Shown: positions 25,436 through 33,833, counted from the first letter of the stretch. The stretch: DNA of 38,785 bases from an uncultured Clostridia bacterium (GCA_947089425.1 CAMUKG010000015.1:1-38785), one strand, 5' to 3'. The notes: a model not told the origin generated them from the sequence alone. Numbers and translations: made by a program.

Positions 25436-26191
25436 GTGTTAGATTTGTTGCGTGATTTTTGGCTCGGGTTTTCGCCCGAATATCGTTTTTATCTCGTAGT
25501 GGTGGCGCTCTTTATTCCGCTCACCATTGCGGGCGTCGTGGCGCAAATAAAAGTTAGTTCCACGTTCAATAAGTGCAACGTGCGGGCGGACTGCGGACTT
25601 ACTGCGGCGGAAGTGGCGCGCAATATTCTTGACCGCAACGGGCTGTATTCGGTGCAAATAGTGCGCATAGCGGGTCATTTAACTGATAACTTCAACCCGA
25701 GCACTAACGTGCTGTCGCTTTCGCAAAGCGTGTATAACTCCACAAGCATAAGCGCAATCGGAGTTGCGTGCCACGAGGCGGGACATGCCATTCAGCACGC
25801 GAAAAAGTATTTCTTTTCTTCTCTTCGAATAAAGCTCGTGCCTGTTGTGAATTTTGCAAATCGTGCGCTTTTTCCTCTTTTGCTCGTGGGTATGCTTTTC
25901 GGATTCGCGTCGCCGTATACTCTCGTGGGCAGAATATTTATTTGGGCGGGCATAATAGTGTTCGGACTCAGTATGCTTTTTTCGCTCGTTACTCTTCCCA
26001 CCGAGTTCGACGCGAGCAGACGGGCGCAAAAGGAGCTTAAAGAGAACTTTTTTTCAAGCGAAGAAGCGGCAATGTCGCGCAAAGTGCTCACAGCCGCCGC
26101 TATGACTTATGTCGTAAGTTTCTTAATGTCGCTCATTCAGTTTTTGCGCTTTTTTGCGCTGTTGCTCATGGCGCGCAATCGCGACCGCTAA
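25436..26191 (+). CDS. yugP: YugP-type membrane zinc metallopeptidase
   Basis: A 251-residue membrane protein. An N-terminal helix (about 18-38) is followed by a cytoplasmic or extracellular part with the zinc motif HEAGH (about 112-116; ACHEAGHAIQHAKK). Several helices follow (about 140-185), and the conserved LPTEFDASRRA segment carries a likely third metal ligand near it. A final helix is at the C-terminus. Length and motif order match the YugP/Zn_peptidase_2 family, whose substrates are poorly known. The start is GTG at 436, 9 bases after GGAGG, with its own promoter at 25377. Its stop overlaps that of the convergent membrane acyltransferase gene by 4 bases. Confidence 0.93.
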   Translation: MLDLLRDFWLGFSPEYRFYLVVVALFIPLTIAGVVAQIKVSSTFNKCNVRADCGLTAAEVARNILDRNGLYSVQIVRIAGHLTDNFNPSTNVLSLSQSVYNSTSISAIGVACHEAGHAIQHAKKYFFSSLRIKLVPVVNFANRALFPLLLVGMLFGFASPYTLVGRIFIWAGIIVFGLSMLFSLVTLPTEFDASRRAQKELKENFFSSEEAAMSRKVLTAAAMTYVVSFLMSLIQFLRFFALLLMARNRDR

Positions 26192-26769
26192 GCGGCGAGA
26201 GCGTTTCTCTTTTCGTTGCGCTTATACAATACGCATAGTTTATATGTGTTGTACCGCAAAGTAAAAGCGGGCAAAACGTTTAAAACGGCGTTTACGAACG
26301 CGACGGGGAGCCCGAAACAAAACCAATAGCGAAGCGGGCAAATGAAAATAATAGCAAACCCCGTGAAAACCGTTACGATATGAATAACAAACCCGTAGCA
26401 GGCTTCGAGTAAATAGCGGGAAAGATATTCGTTGTCGAACGGTTTTTCTATTTTGCCTTTGCTGAATTTGGTGAAGCCGCCGAGTTCGGGGATTTTGTCT
26501 TTCCATTTTTTGATTTTGAGCTTTTCGTAAAAATTCTTTTCTTTCAGCGACACCGAAAAGAATTTTTTTTCGTGAGAAAACCATTTGTTCGGGAGTCTGC
26601 GAATAATAAACGCGAATAAGCCGTCGAGCGCGATTACCGCCGCCGTGTTTATTACTGTGGCGAGAACGGAATACGCGAGCGAAAAGCCGAATGCGGGCGC
26701 GGCAAACAGCGCGTTGAAAGCCGCGATTAGCGCCATGCACACAGCTATTATTGCGCCGTAGAGAAGCAT
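26188..26769 (-). CDS. CrtO-like membrane acyltransferase
   Basis: A 193-residue membrane protein with two N-terminal helices (about 3-25, 32-58), a cytoplasmic segment (about 65-118) and two C-terminal helices (about 120-145, 150-170). The middle segment KFFSVSLKEKNFYEKLKIKKWKDKIPELGGF matches the pattern of the glycosyl-diaponeurosporenoate acyltransferase (CrtO) family, including the conserved E-x-x-F/Y-Y-x-K-L-x-I-x-x-W-K-D block. No carotenoid genes are present, so the acceptor is more likely another glycolipid. The gene overlaps the PlsC-like gene by 22 bases and is the last of a three-gene minus-strand set. Confidence 0.75.
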   Translation of the reverse strand: MLLYGAIIAVCMALIAAFNALFAAPAFGFSLAYSVLATVINTAAVIALDGLFAFIIRRLPNKWFSHEKKFFSVSLKEKNFYEKLKIKKWKDKIPELGGFTKFSKGKIEKPFDNEYLSRYLLEACYGFVIHIVTVFTGFAIIFICPLRYWFCFGLPVAFVNAVLNVLPAFTLRYNTYKLCVLYKRNEKRNALAA

Positions 26770-27647
26770 AGGGAATATTCCTCGCCGTAAATTTCTTCAT
26801 ACTTGTTTTTGTATAGCTCGAACGTTTGCTTGCGCATTTTTTCGCTTCCCGCCTTTTGAGCGAGTCCCTTTTGCGGAAACACGGGCGGCATAATGTGAAC
26901 GGTGTGTTTTTGAACGGGGTAGCCGTTTCGAGCTAAGCGTTCGGAATCTTGCATAGTTACGAATACGGGAACTACGGGCACGTTCGCTTTAAACGCCATA
27001 ATGAACCCGCCCGACTTGAAAGGTCGCGGCTTTCGGTAATTCCACCACATTGCTTGCTCGGGATAAATGAGAACGGAGTCGCCGCGTTCGAGAAGAGAAC
27101 CGACCGCTTTCATGAGAGCCATAGAACCGCGCGCGTCGGACGCGAGCGGAAGAGTGTTACAGTTGCGAAATAAAAATCCGAACAAACCGCTTGCCGACGT
27201 GTAGTTGCCCTCGCGCACGATTTTATATAGCTTTCCTCTCGGCAAAAAATCTTCGAGCGCTTTATATGCTATAAAATTGTCGTAGGCGGCGAAATGATTG
27301 CACGTAACGACAGCGCCGCCGTCGAGCGCGCTCAAATTTTCGACGCCGTGCACCGATTCTATTATAACTTCGCCCTTTTTTATGAGACGCGAAAAATACG
27401 AATAGCCGAGCTTGTTCGCAATAGCCGTCTTTATTTTCGAAAAGAACTTTTCGCCCAAGTAGTCCACTTTCGTGTGGTCGAGCGGAAGTGTGGGCGGGTC
27501 GTTTTCAACGTCTATGTCGAAGCGCCCTTCGCGCTCTAACTTCGCTATTCGTGATAGCACCTCTCGTCTGTCGTCGGAAAGTGAGGGAGCGATATTGTAT
27601 AAATCGGATAATTGCGGAACGTCGTAGCCTATTTGAGAAAGTTCCAT
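26748..27647 (-). CDS. PlsC-like acyltransferase
   Basis: A 299-residue protein. The acyltransferase block I is NHFAAYD (NH-x4-D type), and block III is DSVLIYPEQAMWW (PEQ in place of PEG). GGFIMAFKANVPVVPVFV follows, as in the lysophosphatidate acyltransferase family. About 95 residues precede block I, longer than in PlsC. It probably transfers a fatty acyl chain to a lipid or glycolipid at the membrane. AAGGAG lies upstream, and the gene follows the GT8 gene by 18 bases, suggesting one transcript. Confidence 0.87.
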   Translation of the reverse strand: MELSQIGYDVPQLSDLYNIAPSLSDDRREVLSRIAKLEREGRFDIDVENDPPTLPLDHTKVDYLGEKFFSKIKTAIANKLGYSYFSRLIKKGEVIIESVHGVENLSALDGGAVVTCNHFAAYDNFIAYKALEDFLPRGKLYKIVREGNYTSASGLFGFLFRNCNTLPLASDARGSMALMKAVGSLLERGDSVLIYPEQAMWWNYRKPRPFKSGGFIMAFKANVPVVPVFVTMQDSERLARNGYPVQKHTVHIMPPVFPQKGLAQKAGSEKMRKQTFELYKNKYEEIYGEEYSLCFSTAQ

Positions 27648-27665
27648 TTTGTATTCTCCTTGCGT

Positions 27666-28589
27666 TTAAATCGCCGCATAAGTGCGATAATAGTTGGCGG
27701 GGTTGGCGGCTTCGAACGCCGCAAGCTCTATTAAGCGCTTTTCGCATTCGGCATCCGCTTGCGCGCGCTCTTTTGTGAAACCCCGTTTTACTTTCATAAT
27801 GTCGTCGTAAAATTCGGTTTTTTCGGCATATTCCCAAAAGTGTTCGCAATATAAAATGTTCGCATAGTGCCACGGCTTTCGCGTGAGGTTATAGTGCACG
27901 AGTTTGGGCTCTACGGGTACGGGCGGCTCAATCGGCATTTTGTTCCATTCGGGCGAAATATAAGCCACGCGGTTGCGACACAAGACGTTTAAATAGTCTT
28001 GGTCTTGCGCCACCGAGAATTTGTATTTGCCGAGTAGCGCGTTAAAACTTTGAAAAAAGCGTTCTTCGCGGAATTTTTTAAGGTTCATTAAAAGTATGCC
28101 CGCATTGAAATATTTTTCGGGCGGTATGCCGAGCGCGTCGCTCACGTATTTGCAAAAAACGGGCTCGCTTAGCACGGTTTCGTCGGGAATTGCGCCCACG
28201 AGATTATCGCCGAGCTCGTGCGAGAACAATTCGCTTATGTCGCCCAAAATTACCGTGTCGCTGTCGAGATACAGCGCTTTGTCTAACTCGGGAAACATGT
28301 CGGCGATAAACAGGCGATAATAGGTGGCGCAAGTGTAATAGTCGCGCAACTGTAAGTTTTCGGCAAGCGAGCCGAGTTTTTCGGCTACGTCCACGAATTT
28401 TACTTTGAAATTTTCGCTTTGCAAGCCTTGAATTTTTCGGGCGTTTTCGCTGTTTATTCCCGTGTGCAATATGTGCGCAATATAGTCGTGCGCGCGCGAG
28501 GCATTGGCTTTCACAGATTCGAGCGCCACCGCGAGAAATGGCAAGTAATTGTTGTCGGCGGCAAAAAATAAAGGGATAGTCTTTTTCAT
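27666..28589 (-). CDS. family 8 glycosyltransferase
   Basis: A 307-residue cytoplasmic protein with GT8 (LgtC-like) features. The start is IPLFFAADNNYLPFLAVALES; the metal- and nucleotide-binding DxD is in KALYLDSDTVIL (about residue 100); FNAGILLMNLKKFRE and DQDYLNVLCRNRV follow; and the C-terminal LVHYN...KPW block is present. It likely transfers galactose or glucose from a UDP-sugar to a lipid or glycan. AGGAG lies 9 bases upstream. It heads the minus-strand set with two acyltransferases, which suggests synthesis of an acylated glycolipid. Confidence 0.92.
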   Translation of the reverse strand: MKKTIPLFFAADNNYLPFLAVALESVKANASRAHDYIAHILHTGINSENARKIQGLQSENFKVKFVDVAEKLGSLAENLQLRDYYTCATYYRLFIADMFPELDKALYLDSDTVILGDISELFSHELGDNLVGAIPDETVLSEPVFCKYVSDALGIPPEKYFNAGILLMNLKKFREERFFQSFNALLGKYKFSVAQDQDYLNVLCRNRVAYISPEWNKMPIEPPVPVEPKLVHYNLTRKPWHYANILYCEHFWEYAEKTEFYDDIMKVKRGFTKERAQADAECEKRLIELAAFEAANPANYYRTYAAI

Positions 28590-28622
28590 GTTTTTAAGCT
28601 CCTATATATTTTGATAATTTTA

Positions 28623-28639
28623 TAAGGCGTTTTGCCTTA
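28623..28639. promoter_or_regulatory. inverted repeat in the divergent GT8/regulator gap
   Basis: TAAGGCGTTTTGCCTTA is a 6-base-stem palindrome located in the likely promoter or leader of the GT8 gene, between it and the divergent XRE regulator. It could be an operator for that regulator. This is position-based inference only. Confidence 0.35.
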
Positions 28640-28780
28640 CGCATATATTTTATTGCGGAAAGAGCGTTAAACACAAGAGAATCGATTAAATCCGACTATA
28701 AACTTTTGTTCTTGCGGCGAGAGCTCGTTCTCTTTTCGCGAGAATATGCCGAGAAATTACTCTCACCGCAGTAGAATTGC

Positions 28781-28809
28781 TTGAAATGCGGGCTAAAACG
28801 TGGTAAAAT
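28781..28809 (+). promoter_or_regulatory. promoter of the XRE-membrane regulator
   Basis: TTGAAA (28781-28786), a 17-base spacer and TAAAAT (28804-28809). Transcription would start about 28816, only a few bases before the ATG at 28820, so the mRNA would be nearly leaderless. No Shine-Dalgarno sequence is present there. Confidence 0.55.
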
Positions 28810-28819
28810 ATACTCGGTT

Positions 28820-29428
28820 ATGGAACTTAAAGAGATTTTGGCGCAAAATCTGCTCGAATTGCGAAAGGCGGCGTCGCTTACGCAAATGGAGCTCGCCGAA
28901 AAATTGAATTATTCGGATAAGTCGGTTTCCAAGTGGGAGCACGGCGACTCGGTGCCCGACATAGAGGTGCTTGCGCGAATTGCGGGCTTTTACGGCGTGA
29001 CGGTGGATTACCTTATATCCGAGCATGAGAACGAGCCCGCTCCTTTGCCGTCCGAAAATAACGACGCGGCGAAAAGGCGCGTTCACAATAACCGCATAAT
29101 CATAACGCTTCTTGCCGCCTCTGTGGTGTGGATTGCGTCAACCGTGATATACGTCTGGCTTCTAATTTGGTCGCAATTCAACTTTTGGCAAGTGTTCGTT
29201 TGGTCGGTGCCCGCGTCGGCTGTTGTGCTCATAGTGTTTCACGCAATTTGGAGCAAAAGCGGCAATAGGTTTTCGGTTGTGCTCACGTCGGTGCTCGTGT
29301 GGTCGCTTATTACCGCGCTGTTTTTGCAATTCTTGAAATATAAAATTTGGCCGCTCTATTTCGTGGGCGCGCCGCTTCAAATAGCGATTGTGTTATGGTC
29401 GCGTTTAAAAAAGAAAACCGCGATATAA
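28820..29428 (+). CDS. XRE-family regulator with C-terminal membrane helices
   Basis: A 202-residue protein. Residues 1-66 are an XRE helix-turn-helix (LTQMELAEKLNYSDKSVSKW, then VPDIEVLARIAGFYGVTVDYL). A short linker follows, then about four hydrophobic segments (about 91-110, 117-137, 145-164, 170-190) in the C-terminal half. It is likely a membrane-tethered regulator. The start at 820 was chosen over an in-frame TTG at 781 because the TTG is part of the predicted -35 box and the HTH begins right at the ATG. It is probably co-transcribed with the thioesterase gene 15 bases downstream. Confidence 0.87.
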   Translation: MELKEILAQNLLELRKAASLTQMELAEKLNYSDKSVSKWEHGDSVPDIEVLARIAGFYGVTVDYLISEHENEPAPLPSENNDAAKRRVHNNRIIITLLAASVVWIASTVIYVWLLIWSQFNFWQVFVWSVPASAVVLIVFHAIWSKSGNRFSVVLTSVLVWSLITALFLQFLKYKIWPLYFVGAPLQIAIVLWSRLKKKTAI

Positions 29429-29443
29429 CGGGTGGTGAGACGT

Positions 29444-29944
29444 ATGAAAGTTTTAGGAAAACAACGCAACAGCAAAATGTGCATAATGTGCGGGCTCGAT
29501 AACGAGTACGGCGTGCGCGCTCCGTTCTACAATTTGGAAGACGGAAGCGTGGCTACGCTGTTTTCGTATCGCGAGGCGCACCAAAGCTATCCCGGACGGG
29601 TGCACGGAGGACTTATAACCGCGATGCTCGACGAAATGGGCTTGCGGGCGCTTTGGGCGAAAGAACTTTCGGAAGAGTCGTTCGGCGTAACGTTTTCGCT
29701 CGATACGAAGTACCGAAAACCGGTGCCCTACGGAGTCCCGCTTGTGGGCGTTGGCAAACTCGTGCGCAACACGCCTAAATTCTTTTCGGCGCAAGTTGCG
29801 CTCTATGATACTTTGGGCAACGTTCTCGCAAACGGCACAACCAACTATTTGCGTCTCGCTCCCGAGCAAATTTCCGAAAACGTTTCGGTGCACGACGAAA
29901 TGTGCTACTTGATTCCCGACGACGTGAAAGAAATAGAATTGTAG
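29444..29944 (+). CDS. hotdog-fold thioesterase (PaaI-like)
   Basis: A 166-residue cytoplasmic protein. The hotdog signature HGGLITAMLDEMG (about 57-69) is followed by FSLDTKYRKPVPYG, as in PaaI-type acyl-CoA thioesterases. The N-terminus has CIMCGLDNEYG, a Cys pair also seen in relatives. It should hydrolyse a CoA thioester, with unknown substrate. The ATG at 444 was chosen with a GGTGAG ribosome site; in-frame GTGs at 432 and 435 are alternatives. It follows the regulator gene by 15 bases. Confidence 0.88.
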   Translation: MKVLGKQRNSKMCIMCGLDNEYGVRAPFYNLEDGSVATLFSYREAHQSYPGRVHGGLITAMLDEMGLRALWAKELSEESFGVTFSLDTKYRKPVPYGVPLVGVGKLVRNTPKFFSAQVALYDTLGNVLANGTTNYLRLAPEQISENVSVHDEMCYLIPDDVKEIEL

Positions 29945-29950
29945 CGAAAA

Positions 29951-30310
29951 GAGATTGCTTCGCTATTGTTCGCAATGGCAGTAACTATTATGTCAGCCAT
30001 TACGAAGAGGGCGAAGCCCGACATGGCAATCTTCGTTCTATATTTGAGACTGCCGCGTTTCGCTCGCAGTGATATGGTTAACGTAAGCAACAAATTTAAA
30101 ATTCCCTAACCTTAAAGAGGGGTTAAGTTGCAGAGCTCCTTATCGTTGCGGGGCGGGAAGTCAAGAAGGGCGGGACACAGCCGAAAGTGTCCCGCCCTCT
30201 TGTCGTTTTTGCCGGAAATCTTTTGCAACCAAAAGGCCGGTGTTTGTATAAAACAATAAAGCTACAAATTACAACAAATAAAAGCGAACCCGTTGCCGCA
30301 AGAGGGCAAC
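29951..30310. repeat. composite hairpin-rich element, copy 3
   Basis: The 377-base gap between convergent genes holds no coding sequence. From the left: GATTGCTTCGCTATTGTTCG plus CAATGGCA (29953-29980) and further CATTGCGAG relatives (29992-30033, 30049-30072). Then come the AGGGGTTAAG...TTATCGTTGCGG box (about 30114-30150), the perfect 11-base-stem hairpin GGGCGGGACAC/GTGTCCCGCCC (30168-30197), and CTTTTGCAACCAAAAGG (about 30218-30234). AAAGCTACAAATTACAAC follows, and the end is GTTGCCGCAAGAGGGCAAC (30292-30310). This is the same order as the right half of copy 1. The end lies 11 bases from the stop of the minus-strand ABC gene, so it may also stop transcription from both sides. Confidence 0.75.
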
Positions 30311-30321
30311 AAAGCCGCCCC

Positions 30322-32079
30322 TTACACAAATTGACTGTTATATAACTCCGCATAAAAGCCGCCGCGCCCAAGCAGTTCCGCGTGGGTGCCTTGCTCTATC
30401 ACGTTGCCGTCGCGCATAACCAAAATAAGGTCGGCGTCGGCAATGGTTGAGAGGCGGTGCGCGATTACAAAGCTCGTTCGTCCTTTCATCATAGCGGCGA
30501 AAGCGGACTGAATTTTTTGCTCGGTGCGAGTGTCTATGTTGCTCGTGGCTTCGTCGAGAATGAGCATGGGGGGCTGGGTGAGCATTATTCTGGCAATGCA
30601 CAGCAGTTGTTTTTCGCCCTGACTTATCGAGCTCCCCTCGTCGTCTATAACGGTGTCGTAGCCTTTTTCGAGTTTTTCTATAAACGAATGAATGTGCGCC
30701 CGCTTTGCCGCGTTTTCGATTTCTTCGCGCGTGGCGTCGGGCTTTCCGTAGGCAATGTTTTCGGCAACGGTGCCGCGAAATATCCAACTGTCTTGCAGTA
30801 CCATGCCATAGGCTCCGCGAAGCGAAGAACGGGTTATGTCGGTTACGGGCGTGTCGGATATGAGTATGCGCCCGCTTTGCACGTCGTAAAACCGCATGAG
30901 AAGATTTATTAAAGTGGTTTTGCCGCAACCGGTGGGTCCCACTATTGCCACGCGCTTTCCGGGCAACACCGAAAGATTTAAGTCCTTTATGAGCGGACGC
31001 GAGGGGACGTAGGAAAAGTCGGCGTGCTCTATCTCTATGCTTCCGTCGCAATATTCGAGCGCGGGGAGTCCGTCGTCGGCAGGCTCCTCTTTTTCTTCGA
31101 GCAGTTCTTTAACTCGCGCCGCCGCCGCCGATGCGGTTTGCAGTTCGGTTACCACTCCCGTTATTTCGTTGAACGGTTTTGTGTATTGATGCGCGTAAGA
31201 CAAAAAGCAACTGAGCATTCCCACAGTGAACGCGCCGCTCGGCGAGCGTATTACCATAAGTGCGCCCACTACGGCTACGGCGGCGTATACGATTGCGTTC
31301 ACAAACCGAGTTCCCGGATTTGTGAGAGCGCTGTAAAACATTGCTTTGGTGCCAACTTTCCGAAGCTCTTCGTCCACTTCGTCAAATTCCTTTTGCGCGA
31401 TTTCCTCGCGGTTAAACGCTTTAACCACCTTTATGCCGCTGAGCGCTTCTTCGGTGAGTCCGCTCAGTTCGCCGCGTTTGTTCTGTTGCGTTTTAAACAT
31501 GTTGTGCGTGGCGCGCGCAATGAGGTAGGCGACGCAAATGGAAACGGGGGTTATGAGCACTACCACAAGAGTTACGGACACGTTTAGGCTCACCATAAAC
31601 ACTATGGTGCCCACTACGGTGACTATTCCCGAAAACAGTTGGGTAAATCCTTGAATGAGCCCGTCGGAAATGAGGTCGGTGTCGTTTACCACGCGAGAGA
31701 GTAGGTCGCCGTGAGCGCGGGTGTCTATTACGGATAGAGGCACGCGGTTTAGTTTATTGAAAGCCGCGCAACGCATGTCGCGTACAGTGTTCATAGCCGC
31801 TTTGTTTGTACAAAGCGACGCGAGCCATTGAAAGACCATTACGGCGGCAATCAGTCCCATGAGGATATATGCCCGCTTCATAACCTGCTCTAAATTTACG
31901 TTGTCGGTTCCTATAATGTAATCGATAGCGTCGCCTATTATTACGGGCGCGTAGAGAGTCGCTGCAATCTGAATTACGCTGAATAGTAGGGCGAGCGCTA
32001 TTAAAGGGTAGTACGGGCGCATGAATTTTAAAACGAGCTTGATAGAGCCTTTCGCTTTTGCATTTTTTTGCTTTTTCAT
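30322..32079 (-). CDS. ABC exporter half-transporter with consensus ATPase site
   Basis: A 585-residue half-transporter: six membrane helices (about 20-310), then the nucleotide-binding domain. Walker A is GPTGCGKTT, the signature is SSISQGEKQ (a variant of LSGGQ), and Walker B is MLILDEATSNIDTRTE, with the catalytic Glu. The start at 32079 overlaps the stop of the upstream transporter as ATGA and has AGGAAC upstream; a longer in-frame version would run 27 residues into that gene. It forms a heterodimer with the upstream product. The substrate is unknown; such pairs export drugs, lipids or peptides. Confidence 0.92.
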   Translation of the reverse strand: MKKQKNAKAKGSIKLVLKFMRPYYPLIALALLFSVIQIAATLYAPVIIGDAIDYIIGTDNVNLEQVMKRAYILMGLIAAVMVFQWLASLCTNKAAMNTVRDMRCAAFNKLNRVPLSVIDTRAHGDLLSRVVNDTDLISDGLIQGFTQLFSGIVTVVGTIVFMVSLNVSVTLVVVLITPVSICVAYLIARATHNMFKTQQNKRGELSGLTEEALSGIKVVKAFNREEIAQKEFDEVDEELRKVGTKAMFYSALTNPGTRFVNAIVYAAVAVVGALMVIRSPSGAFTVGMLSCFLSYAHQYTKPFNEITGVVTELQTASAAAARVKELLEEKEEPADDGLPALEYCDGSIEIEHADFSYVPSRPLIKDLNLSVLPGKRVAIVGPTGCGKTTLINLLMRFYDVQSGRILISDTPVTDITRSSLRGAYGMVLQDSWIFRGTVAENIAYGKPDATREEIENAAKRAHIHSFIEKLEKGYDTVIDDEGSSISQGEKQLLCIARIMLTQPPMLILDEATSNIDTRTEQKIQSAFAAMMKGRTSFVIAHRLSTIADADLILVMRDGNVIEQGTHAELLGRGGFYAELYNSQFV

Positions 32080-33833
32080 AGTTGTTCCTGCGCCCTCCCG
32101 TCGTTGTCGTTTTCTTCCGTTTTGGTTTGGCTCTTGCAAATTTCGCGGTATACGTCGCAACTTTCGAGAAGCTCGGAGTGCGTGCCGTAGCCTGCCGCCG
32201 CTCCGTCTTCGAGCACCAAAATTTTAGTTGCGTGCATAAGGCTGAACGCGCGCTGACTTATTAGAATAACTGCGGGTTTAAACGGAAGTTTTTCTATGGC
32301 GTGACGCATACGCGATTCGGTGGCGTAGTCGAGAGCGCTCGAAGAGTCGTCGAGAATTAGAATTTCGGGTTCGCTCGCGAGCGCGCGAGCCACCGTTAGG
32401 CGTTGGCGTTGTCCGCCCGAGAAGTTTTTGCCCCCTCTCGCTACTTCGCTATTAAGTCCGTCGGGAAGTTTTTGCACAAAATCGAGCGCTTGCGCCGCTT
32501 CGAGCGCGCCGAAAAGTTGTTCGTCGGTCGCGTTTTCATTTCCGAATTTAAGATTGTCGCGGAGCGTACCCGAAAACAGCATAGCCTTTTGCGGCACTAT
32601 ACCTATTTTGCGCCTTAGCTCGCGCATGGGGTAGTCTTTCACATTCGCGCCGTCCACTTTTATTTCGCCGCCGCTTGCGTCGTAAAAACGGGGAATAAGG
32701 TTTGCGAGCGTAGATTTGCCGCTTCCCGTAGAACCGATTACGCCGAGCGTTTCGCCTTTGTTTAGAGAAAAGCTAATGTCGCTTAGCGCGCTGCGTCCGC
32801 CCTCGTAGTACGAAAAACTCACGTTTTCGAACGAGAGTTTCGCGCTTCCGTCTTTCGGTTCGGGGGCTTCTGTGGCGGAGTCGATTATTTTGGGAGTTAC
32901 CGCAAACACTTCGTTTATTCGCGCTGCCGACGCGGATGCTTTGGTGAAAGTTACCGCGAGGTTTGCGGTAACGACGAGCGCCAAAAGGATTTGCGAAAGG
33001 TAGTTCACGAGCGCTATAACGTCGCCCTGCTTTAAGTTTCCCGTCTCCACCGTTTTTCCGCCGAAGTATAAAACCGCAATCACCGCAAGATTGATTACGG
33101 CGTAGGTTAAAGGATTCAGTAGGGCGGAGAGCGCAGTGGCTTTCACGTTTTTCTTCTTCAACGATTCGGCCGACGCGAAAAAGTCGCGCTGTTCGGTCTC
33201 TTGGTTTGAAAAAGCGCGCACCACTCTCGCGCCCGAAAGCGTTTCGCGCGTTAGGAGCGAAACTTCGTCGAGATTAGCTTGAATTTTGCGGTAATACGGC
33301 GCCGTGCGCGACATTACGAGCCACAGTATTATGCTCACTATTACGGCGGTAATAAGGAATATAACGCTTATTTTCGGGCTTATGGATATTGCCATAACGA
33401 GCGCGCCCGCTACCAAAAACGGCGCTCTGAGCACGAGGCGAATAAACATTGCAACGCCCGTTTGCGCTTGCACGGTGTCCGAATTTATACGGGTGAGAAG
33501 CCCCGCCGTGCCGAAACGGTCGAGCTCGGAGAGCGAAAGGGAATGAATGTGGCGGTAGAGCGCGCCTCTTAGGTTTGTGCCGAACCCCGTGCTCGCCCGC
33601 GCCGCCATGTATTGCGCGGAAATCGCAAGGGCGAGACCCGCCGCGCCGAGAGCAAGCATTACGCCGCCCATTTTCCAAACGTAAGCCGAGTTGCCTCCCG
33701 CTATGCCCACGTCTATTATGCGCGCCACCACGAGCGGAATAATAAGTTCGCCCACAGCTTCGAGCAACTTGAATAGCGGACCCAAAACGGTAACGGCGCG
33801 ATAGCCTTTTAAAAAGCCGAGTAGTTTGTGCAT
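32076..33833 (-). CDS. ABC exporter half-transporter with degenerate ATPase site
   Basis: A 585-residue half-transporter with six membrane helices and an ATP-binding domain. Walker A is GSTGSGKST, the signature NFSGGQRQR, and Walker B ILILDDSSSALD, where the catalytic Glu is replaced by Asp. The partner downstream keeps the Glu. One intact and one degenerate site is the pattern of heterodimeric exporters such as TM287/288 and BmrCD. The start at 33833 was chosen with GGAG about 10 bases upstream and the promoter at 33865-33893; the in-frame longer version would start above that promoter. Confidence 0.92.
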   Translation of the reverse strand: MHKLLGFLKGYRAVTVLGPLFKLLEAVGELIIPLVVARIIDVGIAGGNSAYVWKMGGVMLALGAAGLALAISAQYMAARASTGFGTNLRGALYRHIHSLSLSELDRFGTAGLLTRINSDTVQAQTGVAMFIRLVLRAPFLVAGALVMAISISPKISVIFLITAVIVSIILWLVMSRTAPYYRKIQANLDEVSLLTRETLSGARVVRAFSNQETEQRDFFASAESLKKKNVKATALSALLNPLTYAVINLAVIAVLYFGGKTVETGNLKQGDVIALVNYLSQILLALVVTANLAVTFTKASASAARINEVFAVTPKIIDSATEAPEPKDGSAKLSFENVSFSYYEGGRSALSDISFSLNKGETLGVIGSTGSGKSTLANLIPRFYDASGGEIKVDGANVKDYPMRELRRKIGIVPQKAMLFSGTLRDNLKFGNENATDEQLFGALEAAQALDFVQKLPDGLNSEVARGGKNFSGGQRQRLTVARALASEPEILILDDSSSALDYATESRMRHAIEKLPFKPAVILISQRAFSLMHATKILVLEDGAAAGYGTHSELLESCDVYREICKSQTKTEENDNDGRAQEQL

